Source of the DNA: an uncultured Verrucomicrobia subdivision 3 bacterium
GTDB taxonomy: Bacteria; Verrucomicrobiota; Verrucomicrobiia; Limisphaerales; UBA11358
Length of the DNA stretch: 33,617 nt
Assembly: GCA_903872345.1 (NCBI GenBank)
Contig: CAIQKM010000069.1
Location: 1 to 33,617, forward strand
Direction of reading: 5' to 3'
A model generated the notes under the pieces. That model saw nothing but the letters and a program-made list of their open reading frames with translations. It did not search any database and was not told where the DNA came from. Position 1 is the stretch's first letter. The number at the start of each line of letters is the position of its first letter. The translations under genes and the position numbers were made by a program. Below are positions 25,343 to 32,092 of the stretch, piece by piece.

Positions 25343-25378
25343 TGTTACAGTAATACTGTAACACTTGGTACGCGTCAA
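25343..25378 (-). promoter_or_regulatory. promoter of the GntR-ABC operon with overlapping operator palindrome
   Basis: On the minus strand TTGACG (25373-25378) and TATTAC (25350-25355) are separated by 17 bases. The arms TGTTACAGTA (25343-25352) and TACTGTAACA (25354-25363) form an exact palindrome around one central base and cover the -10 box. Binding there would block polymerase, as expected for a YtrA-type repressor. The leader to the ATG at 25331 is very short and has no Shine-Dalgarno. Confidence 0.8.
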
Positions 25379-25446
25379 GGGTTTTTTATCATTTTTTCTG
25401 GTTTGCCTGCCATTGTGGACTTAGGCTGCACATAACTCTTTCGCTT

Positions 25447-25947
25447 ATGGATATTGTTTTTAACTGCCCGAATTGCGACCAGGAACTCGCGGTGGACCAG
25501 ACCGGTGCCGGGTCTGAAATCGAATGTCCCACCTGCCACGAGAGCATTACCATTCCCTCGGCGAAAGTAACCACCGGGGGATTGCCCACCACACCATCCA
25601 CCCCGGTCACCGCCAGCGCCGTGGCCGCGTCGGCGGCCGCCAAGGTGGAGTTGCACCTGAAGGTTCCCGTCCGCGACAAACCGGCGGAACCGCTCATCGG
25701 CAAGCCCAAGCCGCCGCTGGAAGTGGTTCAGAAAGGCGCCGGCAAACGGCTGCGCACACTGACCATCCGCCATGCGAGCTGCATTGAAGCCGGCCATGAC
25801 AAATTTGACGAGAAAGTCAGCGCCGCCTTGCAGGAGATTGGCGAGACCAACATCGTGGGAATTCATGTGATCAACTATGAACATTTCGATGTGGCCGTGC
25901 AAAAAATCATGACGGATTACGGGGTGTTTATCATTTACCGCGGTTGA
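25447..25947 (+). CDS. zinc-ribbon hypothetical protein with conserved C-terminal domain
   Basis: A 166-residue protein. The N-terminus is a zinc ribbon, CPNC at 7-10 and CPTC at 27-30. A low-complexity Ala/Thr/Pro linker occupies about 38-68. A compact C-terminal domain of about 70 residues follows (LRTLTIRHASCIEAGHDKFDEKV and IVGIHVINYEHFDVAVQKIMTDYGVFIIYRG), with alternating strands and helices. I do not recognise that domain. The gene is divergent from the GntR operon. It starts 116 bases from it and stands 52 bases upstream of the BamD-like gene, so it may be co-transcribed with the outer-membrane genes. A role cannot be inferred. Confidence 0.75.
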   Translation: MDIVFNCPNCDQELAVDQTGAGSEIECPTCHESITIPSAKVTTGGLPTTPSTPVTASAVAASAAAKVELHLKVPVRDKPAEPLIGKPKPPLEVVQKGAGKRLRTLTIRHASCIEAGHDKFDEKVSAALQEIGETNIVGIHVINYEHFDVAVQKIMTDYGVFIIYRG

Positions 25948-25999
25948 ATCGCCATTGAATCGCTTTGACTTGAATCCGGCGGGCCGTTACCGTTTCGCC

Positions 26000-26989
26000 A
26001 TGAATCGCCGGACAGCCTTTTGGATATTGCTCGCCACCGTGGTGGTGGGGATGCCTTTTCGTTCGCCCGCCCCGTTGATTTATATGCCGGGCGAAGGCTG
26101 GTACTACGAGCCCTACGGTGAAAATGTGAAGTGGACGCGCAGCCGCGCCAAAGACCAGCTGGAAGTGGCCGAACAGGCCTATGCCAAGAAGGATTATAAA
26201 ATGACGCTTCATGCCGCGCACCGGGTCTTGCGCGTGTGGCCGCTGTCTGACTACGCTCCCCGCGCCGAATTTCTGGTGGCCCGCTGCCTCGAGGCCAGCG
26301 GCAAGGATGAGGCCGCCTTCAACGCCTATCAGAATATCATCGAGAAGTATCCCAAGAGCATCGAATATAACGAAGTGCTCTGGCGCCAGTACGAAATTGG
26401 CAACCGCTTTCTCGGCGGCGAATGGTTCCGCCTTTGGAACCTTTTCCCCCTCTATCCCTCGATGGATGAAACCGCCAAGCTGTACGAGAAAATCGTCAAG
26501 AACGGACCCTACAGCGAAGTGGCCCCGCACGCGCAGTTGCGCATCGGCGCGGCGCGCGAAAAGCAGAAGAATTACGAAGACGCGGTGACCGCCTACGAAA
26601 CTGCGGCCGACCGTTATCATGACCAGCCGGAAATCGCGGCGGATGCGATGTATCGCGCCGGGCTGGCCTGGCAAAAGCAGGCGGCCACGGCGGAATACGA
26701 CCAGGGCGCGGCCGCCCAGGCCATTGCGGCCTATACCGATTTCATCACGTTTTATCCCGATGACAAGCGCGTGGCCGAATGCCAGGGCGCCATCGTAAAG
26801 TTAAAAGCCGAACAGGTGCGCGGCAGTTTCACCGTTGCGCAATTTTACGAAAAGAGCAAAAAATGGGCCGGTGCCGTGGTTTATTATAATCAGGTGCTGC
26901 AACTGGACCCGAATTCCCCGCTGGCCGCGCAGGCCCGCCAGCGGATTGATGTGCTGAAACCCCGGCTCCATCCCAACCCGGCCAAGTGA
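26000..26989 (+). CDS. bamD: BamD-like outer-membrane assembly protein (TPR)
   Basis: A 329-residue TPR protein of the BamD/YfiO type. BamD is a periplasmic scaffold of the BAM complex that folds beta-barrel proteins into the outer membrane. Repeats include AKDQLEVAEQAYAKKDYKM, AAFNAYQNIIEKYPKS, AQLRIGAAREKQKNYEDAV and FYEKSKKWAGAVVYYNQVL, the last being very BamD-like. The N-terminus is a membrane-targeting segment (RTAFWILLATVVVGMPF) but has no lipobox cysteine, so unlike classical BamD it may not be a lipoprotein. I chose the ATG at 26000; an in-frame ATG at 25955 adds 15 residues without a signal. The stop overlaps the LptE-like start (TGATG). YbgF/CpoB-like function is an alternative. 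Confidence 0.8.
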   Translation: MNRRTAFWILLATVVVGMPFRSPAPLIYMPGEGWYYEPYGENVKWTRSRAKDQLEVAEQAYAKKDYKMTLHAAHRVLRVWPLSDYAPRAEFLVARCLEASGKDEAAFNAYQNIIEKYPKSIEYNEVLWRQYEIGNRFLGGEWFRLWNLFPLYPSMDETAKLYEKIVKNGPYSEVAPHAQLRIGAAREKQKNYEDAVTAYETAADRYHDQPEIAADAMYRAGLAWQKQAATAEYDQGAAAQAIAAYTDFITFYPDDKRVAECQGAIVKLKAEQVRGSFTVAQFYEKSKKWAGAVVYYNQVLQLDPNSPLAAQARQRIDVLKPRLHPNPAK

Positions 26990-27507
26990 TGATCTGGCGC
27001 GCCATTAAAATTTCCAGTCTCAGCCTCGCCGCCGCCGTGCTGGCCGGTTGCGCCGGTTATCATTTGGGCCCCACCAACGGCGAAGCTTCCGGCAGCCGCT
27101 CCGTGGAAATATTGCCTTTCAACAACCAGACCATGCAGCCGCGCCTCGGCGATTCGGTCACCGAAGCCGTGCGCGAACGGGTGCAGACGGATGGCACCTT
27201 TCATCTGGATACGCATGGAACGGCGGACATTGTCATCACCGGCACCCTGAGCCATTATGGCCGCGAGGGATTGAGCTTCCTGAATTCGGATTCCTTTACC
27301 CCGGATAATTATCGGGTGGGGGTCGTGGCCCATGTGGTGGCCCGTGAACGGTCCACTGGGAAATTAATTTTCGAGAAGGACGTCAAAGGGTTCACGCTGC
27401 TCCATACCGGAACCGATCTGAACAGCGCCGACCGGCAGGCCATGCCGCTGCTGGCGGAGGATCTGGCCCGCAACATCATTGGTTTGCTGGCCGAAGACAA
27501 ATGGTAA
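26989..27507 (+). CDS. lptE: LptE-like LPS-assembly lipoprotein
   Basis: A 172-residue lipoprotein. The lipobox LAGC puts the lipidated cysteine at 21. The mature part matches the LptE family: GYHLGPTNG, then SVEILPFNNQTMQPRLGDSV, a variable region, and a C-terminal DLARNIIGLL helix. LptE plugs the LptD barrel that inserts lipopolysaccharide into the outer membrane. I chose the ATG at 26989, which shares its A with the BamD-like stop; a GTG at 26986 in the same frame is less likely. Translational coupling with a BAM gene supports joint expression of outer-membrane biogenesis. A diverged rhizobial-type LptE is common outside Proteobacteria, so the assignment is good though not certain. Confidence 0.82.
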   Translation: MIWRAIKISSLSLAAAVLAGCAGYHLGPTNGEASGSRSVEILPFNNQTMQPRLGDSVTEAVRERVQTDGTFHLDTHGTADIVITGTLSHYGREGLSFLNSDSFTPDNYRVGVVAHVVARERSTGKLIFEKDVKGFTLLHTGTDLNSADRQAMPLLAEDLARNIIGLLAEDKW

Positions 27508-27622
27508 TGGGCCGTCATTGCCCGTCGGCCGGTGAAATTTCCTGAAACCTTTTCCGGGCGGCTTCGTCTTTCAAATCAGTTGTCCAAACGACTAATCAAT
27601 CCAATTAAAAGTTAAAACAATT

Positions 27623-28003
27623 ATGAAAAAGCACCTCGTTAAACTGTCCATGCTGGCCCTGGCCGTTGCCCTGATCGGCACGCCGGCCATCGTCCGCGCG
27701 CAAGATACCGGCACCAACGCCCCCGCCGGCACCGAAGCGCCGGTCAAAAAGAAAAAGGGCGGCGCGCTGCCGTTCCATGGCAAGGTGGCCTCCGTTGATA
27801 CCACGGCCAACACCGTTACGGTCGGCAAACTGACCCTGAACGTCACGGAAAAAACCAAGATCAAGAAAGACGGCCAGGCGGGAACCATTTCTGACGTCAC
27901 CGTCGGTGAAGCCATCAAGGGTGCCTACAAGAAGGGTACCGACGGCAAGCTGACCGCCGTTTCGATCAGCATCGGCGAAGCGCCCAAGAAAGCGGCCAAC
28001 TGA
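27623..28003 (+). CDS. small secreted protein, DUF5666-like fold
   Basis: A 126-residue secreted protein. The signal peptide is KKHLVKLSMLALAVALIGTPAIVRA, with an AXA-type cleavage site before QDTG. A short Lys-rich stretch (VKKKKGG) leads to one small beta domain: FHGKVASVDTTANTVTVGKL, LNVTEKTKIKKDG, GEAIKGAYKKGTDGKLTAVSISI. This pattern resembles OB-like DUF5666 domains of periplasmic proteins. Function unknown. It lies 115 bases after LptE, has a strong terminator of its own, and is probably a separate abundant transcript. No Shine-Dalgarno is visible. Confidence 0.82.
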   Translation: MKKHLVKLSMLALAVALIGTPAIVRAQDTGTNAPAGTEAPVKKKKGGALPFHGKVASVDTTANTVTVGKLTLNVTEKTKIKKDGQAGTISDVTVGEAIKGAYKKGTDGKLTAVSISIGEAPKKAAN

Positions 28004-28023
28004 TTTGGCTTAATATTTGAAAC

Positions 28024-28056
28024 AGCAAAGGCGGACGGCAACGTCCGCCTTTTTGC
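28024..28056 (+). terminator. Rho-independent terminator
   Basis: An exact nine-base-pair stem, AGGCGGACG/CGTCCGCCT, with loop GCAA is followed by TTTTGCTTTTT. It lies about 25 bases after the secreted-protein stop. Confidence 0.92.
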
Positions 28057-28128
28057 TTTTTGGGGTGGCTTTGGCTCTGGTCATTCCCACAATTCTTGTT
28101 TTTCTGCCAAAGGCCGGATTGTCGTATT

Positions 28129-28301
28129 TGTGGTAACGCTCGCCCTCACCCCGGCCCTCTCCCCCGAGGAGAGGGAGAAACGGTTGCCGCGTCTGGAGAA
28201 AAATCAAGCCGCTGGATTGGCCGGACTGATGTACGAACTTTCAAAAAATGTGTCCGGGAAAAATCCTCTCCTCGGGGGAGGACACAGGTGAGGGCGGGCG
28301 T
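28129..28301. repeat. dispersed repeat, copy 2, with an inverted partial copy
   Basis: Positions 28129-28231 align with the repeat at 18658-18759. Here it is followed by an inverted partial copy of its left end (about 28265-28301, CCTCTCCTCGGGGGAGGACA then GGTGAGGGCGGGCG), so the unit can fold into a long hairpin with an 85-base loop. This suggests a MITE-like element of which the first copy is a one-sided remnant. It lies between convergent genes. Confidence 0.8.
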
Positions 28302-28352
28302 CAAAACATCCTTTTCCCGGCCTGAAACAAGGCACCGCAACCGGGGGCGAAA

Positions 28353-29360
28353 TTATTGGCGGCGCCACCAACTGGTGATCCGCTTGGGTTCGTTGTTTTC
28401 CTGGGGCGACTGATATTGCGTCACCAGCAACTGGCTGCGCGCGGCGGTTAGCGCCATGATAAATTCATCATAGTTCATGAACCGGTCGGAGGGATTCTTG
28501 GCCAGCGCCCGGCTGAGGGCGTCGCTTGTGGCCTGGGAAATTTCCGGTACCACCAGATTCGGCGGCGTCAGCGGGGTGTTCACCTGCGCCATGACCACTT
28601 CCTCGGGCGTGGGCGCATCGAAGGGCACATGGCCGGTCACGGCGTGATACAGCGTGGCACCCAGACTGTACATGTCCGCCAAAAACGTCTCCGGCTCGCG
28701 CTTGATTTTTTCCGGCGCCACGTAGAAGGGCGTGCCCCAGACCATGTCCTCCACCTCGGAATCCACTTCCGCCTTCCGGGCCAGCCCGAAATCCACCAGC
28801 TTCGGCTCGTGATCGGAATTGAACAGAATATTGCCGGGCTTGATGTCGCGGTGGAGCAAATCGTGCTTGAGCGCCATGTCCAAGGCGGAAGCGATCTTGA
28901 TGCCCACATCCAGCACATCCAGTTCGGGCACCAGGCGCAATTTTTCAATGCGCGCATCCAGACTGCCGTTATCGGCCAGTTCCATGACGAGGTAGCGTTC
29001 GCCCTCCCATTCGTCAAACGTGTAGATGTGGATGATGTTGGTGTGATTCAGCCGGGCGCAGGCGCGGGCTTCGCGATAAAAACTTTCGAGCGCCTGCGGA
29101 TCATCAATCAATTCCTTCTTCATCAGCTTCACGGCCACGAGCCGTTCCAGCGTGATGTCCCATCCGCGATAGACAATCCCCATGCCGCCGGAGGCGACTT
29201 TGCTGCGCAGCTCGAATTGGCGCAGCATCATGGGCATCATCAGTGCATGGCCGCAGGAACATTGGTGGGTGCCGAGCGGCGGCAGATCGCCGGGGATGAA
29301 CGTCCGTTTCTGACATCCCGGACACGTGACCATCTTCAATGGTTTGCTGGCATCGCTCAT
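28353..29360 (-). CDS. Hanks-type Ser/Thr protein kinase with N-terminal zinc ribbon
   Basis: A 335-residue kinase. The N-terminus has a zinc-ribbon-like set, CPGC at 13-16 and CSCG at 34-37. The kinase domain starts at about 48: Gly-rich loop SGGMGIVYRG, Lys78 in VAVKL, Glu97 in the C-helix, HRDIKPGN at 170-177 (Asp172, Asn177), DFG at 190-192 and the PE motif in YVAPEKI. All catalytic residues are present, so it should be active. No membrane helix is seen, so it is probably cytosolic, unlike PknB. The C-terminus is short and polar. It stands alone on the minus strand, convergent with the secreted-protein gene. Targets are unknown. Confidence 0.93.
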   Translation of the reverse strand: MSDASKPLKMVTCPGCQKRTFIPGDLPPLGTHQCSCGHALMMPMMLRQFELRSKVASGGMGIVYRGWDITLERLVAVKLMKKELIDDPQALESFYREARACARLNHTNIIHIYTFDEWEGERYLVMELADNGSLDARIEKLRLVPELDVLDVGIKIASALDMALKHDLLHRDIKPGNILFNSDHEPKLVDFGLARKAEVDSEVEDMVWGTPFYVAPEKIKREPETFLADMYSLGATLYHAVTGHVPFDAPTPEEVVMAQVNTPLTPPNLVVPEISQATSDALSRALAKNPSDRFMNYDEFIMALTAARSQLLVTQYQSPQENNEPKRITSWWRRQ

Positions 29361-29524
29361 TTGAGTAATTTCAATTTAACACCGTAACGCAATCCGACAA
29401 GCCCCGACCGCAAAGGTTTTTTGTCAACCTATACGACTGCATCTCTTAATGCGGGCCGTCATTTCGGAAATTTGCCGGGGCATCCATCCTCGCCGTCCGC
29501 CACCGGCGGCGAGATCCCGGATAA

Positions 29525-29842
29525 ATGCCGAACGCAGTTTACCGGCAAATGATTTTATTATCACGTGCAAATTGTGAGGCCAACGCGCCCACGCCGGCGG
29601 CGGCGGAAAATTTGCCTTTGGTTGAACAGTTCCGCGGACCGGCGGTCATATTATCAGGCGCGACCGGCAGTCCGGTCGGCCCAAAACAATTTGACAAGGC
29701 GGCGCGGATGGTGTTTCATATCAGCGTAGAAATGAACACCACGTTCACCAAACAACTGAAGACGACCGCGCCGGTAATGGGCCACATGTCCAACTGGCAG
29801 CGTATGTCTTGTCGCTTTGGCGGCGTGGGATTGAAGTCTTGA
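29525..29842 (+). CDS. possible small hypothetical protein
   Basis: A 105-residue frame with no recognised domain. Its codon use is somewhat mixed compared with neighbours, including TTA and TCA codons near the start. No Shine-Dalgarno is seen. A strong terminator follows 28 bases after its stop, which supports a transcript through this region. A weak promoter-like pair (TTGTCA and TCTTAA, spacing 17) lies upstream at about 29420-29450. It could equally be a non-coding RNA ending at that terminator. Confidence 0.3.
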   Translation: MPNAVYRQMILLSRANCEANAPTPAAAENLPLVEQFRGPAVILSGATGSPVGPKQFDKAARMVFHISVEMNTTFTKQLKTTAPVMGHMSNWQRMSCRFGGVGLKS

Positions 29843-29869
29843 TACGTATTTGATAAAGAATTTTTCAAA

Positions 29870-29906
29870 CCCGCGATTGCCAAGGCAGTCGCGGGTTTTG
29901 TGTTTT
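29870..29906 (+). terminator. Rho-independent terminator
   Basis: CCCGCGATTGCC and GGCAGTCGCGGG form a twelve-base-pair stem with one T-G pair and a two-base AA loop, followed by TTTTGTGTTTT. It ends whatever is transcribed from about 29450-29840. Confidence 0.85.
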
Positions 29907-29942
29907 AACCGTCAACGCAACAAACAAAGAAAGAAATAAAGT

Positions 29943-30278
29943 ATGAATGAACCGACCACACTGAAGGCCGAATTCCGGCCCGAACTGCACTTTGAGGTGC
30001 GGCCGCTCGCGGCCGTCCCTTTTCGTGCCGCGCAAGAAGACGAATTCGAACGGCTGAAAAACCGGCTGTTGAGCGAAAAGCTGTTCGCCAACTCGGATCC
30101 CAGCCTGAACGCTCCCGTGCGCCGGGCCGCCAACGAAGCCGCCGCCCTCGCCTGGGTGTCGTTCTATCCCTTGCTGGTGTTTCCCGTGCTGTTCGAGGAA
30201 AAGGTCCGCGCCGCCCTGCGGCAGGCCAGTCGGCAAACCCGCATCTACGCGGCCAGCCGCGAACTCGTAGCCGCATGA
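29943..30278 (+). CDS. hypothetical protein, 111 residues
   Basis: I do not recognise this protein. It is soluble-looking for the first 65 residues (LKAEFRPELHFEVRPLAAVP, EDEFERLKNRLLSEKLFA). A short hydrophobic stretch follows (AALAWVSFYPLLVFPVLFEEKV, about 67-88) and then a basic helical end (ALRQASRQTRIYAASRELVAA). The purine-rich AAAGAAAGAAATAAAG just before the ATG may serve as a ribosome-binding region. Strong codon bias typical of its neighbours supports a real gene. A long hairpin repeat begins 22 bases after the stop. No function can be given. Confidence 0.6.
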   Translation: MNEPTTLKAEFRPELHFEVRPLAAVPFRAAQEDEFERLKNRLLSEKLFANSDPSLNAPVRRAANEAAALAWVSFYPLLVFPVLFEEKVRAALRQASRQTRIYAASRELVAA

Positions 30279-30299
30279 AAACCAACCCGACCCTTCAAC

Positions 30300-30361
30300 C
30301 CAGGATCGGCCGTTGGCCCGGGCGAAAGCACGCTTTCGTCCGGTCCAACGGCCGGTCCTGG
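30300..30361. repeat. 62-bp near-perfect hairpin
   Basis: A 30-base arm (CCAGGATCGGCCGTTGG then CCCGGGCGAAAGC, less overlap) pairs with 30332-30361 with three mismatches, leaving a two-base loop. It has no T-tract, so it is not a standard terminator. It may stabilise the 3' end of the upstream mRNA or be a REP-type repeat. Confidence 0.8.
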
Positions 30362-30410
30362 CGGACGGCCACCATGGCGGGAACTTGCATCCGGACATCC
30401 CGTTGTTGAA

Positions 30411-30484
30411 GTAGCAGCCGATGTGAGGGTCAAATATCTTCGGTAACGCTCATTTATTTAAAGCCTCTTCACGTCGGCTGCTAC
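30411..30484. repeat. short palindromic element, copy 3
   Basis: The arms are GTAGCAGCCGATGTGAGG (from 30411) and CCTCTTCACGTCGGCTGCTAC (to 30484), inverted copies with a few mismatches around an AT-rich centre. Length, arm sequence pattern and centre match the elements at 8444-8516 and 8780-8854, although the arms have diverged with compensating changes. Confidence 0.7.
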
Positions 30485-30520
30485 TGAGCAGTTGATTTTT
30501 CAACCGGTTGCAAAAAGGTC

Positions 30521-31855
30521 TCACGACAACTTCCCGTAACGGCGGATTTCCGGCCAGACGAGGGCCACGATCACCACGACCACAATCGTGCCGAAGCCGC
30601 CCACTACCGTGGATAAAATGGTGCCGGTGGCGATGGTGTTGGCCATCATCGGGCCGAACAGTTGCGCGGTGAAGCCGGATTCAAAGCCGCCCAGTTCATT
30701 GGAGGTGCCGATGAACAGGCTGTTCACGGCGGAAACGCGGCCGCGTTTTTCATCCGGGGTGAGCAATTGCACCAGCGTTTGCCGCACCACGACGCTCACG
30801 TTATCCACCGCCCCGCACAGGGCCAGCAGCAGAAAGGCCAGCCAGAACCAGACTTCATCCGGCCAGGGAATAAATCCGCCCAGGCATTGACGGTTCACCA
30901 AGCCAAAGCAGATCGTGGCCACGCCGAAGACGGCCACGCACGAAAGCATGGCGCGACCCGCCTTTTGCAGCGGCGGCCGGTGGGCGATGATGAGCGCACA
31001 GATCACCGCTCCAATGGGCATGCCCGCGCGCAACAATCCGAGCCCGTGCGGACCCGAGTGCAAAATGTCCTTCGCAAAGATTGGCAGCAACGAAACCGCG
31101 CCGCCCAGGAGCACGGCAAACATGTCCAATGACAGCGTGCCCAGGATAATCTTGTTTGTGTAAACAAATTGGAACCCCATGATGAGTTTGTTCAGCGACA
31201 CCGGTTCGCGGGGGGCGGCGGTGTGTTCATGATGGATGGTGGCAATCAGACTCAGACAAACCACCGCCGCCAGGGTGTTCAGCGCATAGATCAGCCAGGC
31301 ACCGTGGGTGAGCCAGATCAGCAAACCGCCTGCCGCCGGTCCCAGGACGGACGACAGTTGAAAAGCGCCACTGTTGAAAGTGACCGCCCGGGGCAATTGA
31401 TGTCGGGGCACGAGTTGGCTGATAAAGGCCGCACTGGCCGGCCACATGAAAGTGCGCCCCACTGCCGCCACGATCAGCAGCAGATATACGTAATACTTGA
31501 ACAGCGGGTTGGTGAACGCCGTGAACGCAGAGACAAACGTGAGTCCCAAACTGGCCAGCCCCAACAGTCCGGTCGTGGCCAGGATGATTTTCTTACGGTT
31601 GAAGGTATCCGCCAGATGCCCGGCCGGCAGGGTCAGCAGGATCATCGGGATCATCATGGAGAGGCCGACGAAGCCCAGCGCCAGCGCGGAGCCGGTGCGC
31701 TCGTATAACTCCCAATCCACGGTCACCACCAGCATTTGCTGGCCAAACGCCGCGATGAACCGGGCGGTGAGGTACCGCACGAAGCCGGCGTTTTGAAACA
31801 CCGCGTAGGGACCCTCATCCGGCGGGGAACTGGCTGGTGTTTTAGACGCGTGCAT
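30521..31855 (-). CDS. MFS transporter (MFS_3 / EntS-like exporter)
   Basis: A 444-residue protein with about 12 membrane helices. The family motif A lies in the loop after helix 2 (GHLADTFNRKKII). A second signature region RHQLPRAVTFNSGAFQLSSVLGPAAGGLL after helix 4 is typical of the enterobactin-exporter-like branch (MFS_3). Proteins of this group export small molecules or drugs by proton antiport; the substrate cannot be told here. It has no biosynthetic neighbours. The gene is downstream of the DUF1015 gene on the same strand, but a 237-bp gap with a long inverted repeat separates them, so it is probably transcribed alone. Confidence 0.9.
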   Translation of the reverse strand: MHASKTPASSPPDEGPYAVFQNAGFVRYLTARFIAAFGQQMLVVTVDWELYERTGSALALGFVGLSMMIPMILLTLPAGHLADTFNRKKIILATTGLLGLASLGLTFVSAFTAFTNPLFKYYVYLLLIVAAVGRTFMWPASAAFISQLVPRHQLPRAVTFNSGAFQLSSVLGPAAGGLLIWLTHGAWLIYALNTLAAVVCLSLIATIHHEHTAAPREPVSLNKLIMGFQFVYTNKIILGTLSLDMFAVLLGGAVSLLPIFAKDILHSGPHGLGLLRAGMPIGAVICALIIAHRPPLQKAGRAMLSCVAVFGVATICFGLVNRQCLGGFIPWPDEVWFWLAFLLLALCGAVDNVSVVVRQTLVQLLTPDEKRGRVSAVNSLFIGTSNELGGFESGFTAQLFGPMMANTIATGTILSTVVGGFGTIVVVVIVALVWPEIRRYGKLS

Positions 31856-31909
31856 GCAACGTGGCGGACAATCTAACCCAAACTTCGCGGCGGTCTAGTC
31901 TTACCGGAA

Positions 31910-32076
31910 AACCACGAATGGACACGAATAAACACGAATTCAGAAGCGCAAATCACGTCTGCCCAAAATTGGCGGCCCTGCCTGTTGGCTCGTCGGCCGG
32001 CCAAACCGGGCCGGAATTTTTTGGCTGCCCCTGACTTGCTTTTCCGATTCGTGTTTATTCGTGTCCATTCGTGGTT
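31910..32076. repeat. element with perfect 30-bp inverted ends
   Basis: Positions 31910-31939 are the exact reverse complement of 32047-32076 (arms built on CCACGAATGGACACGAAT). The 107-bp interior has no gene but contains GGCCGGCC and CCGGGCCGG words. Arms of this kind recur in many environmental bacterial genomes, and a related fragment lies at 3380-3397. It sits between the DUF1015 stop and the MFS start. Confidence 0.85.
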
Positions 32077-32092
32077 AGCTGCCTCTCCCGCC

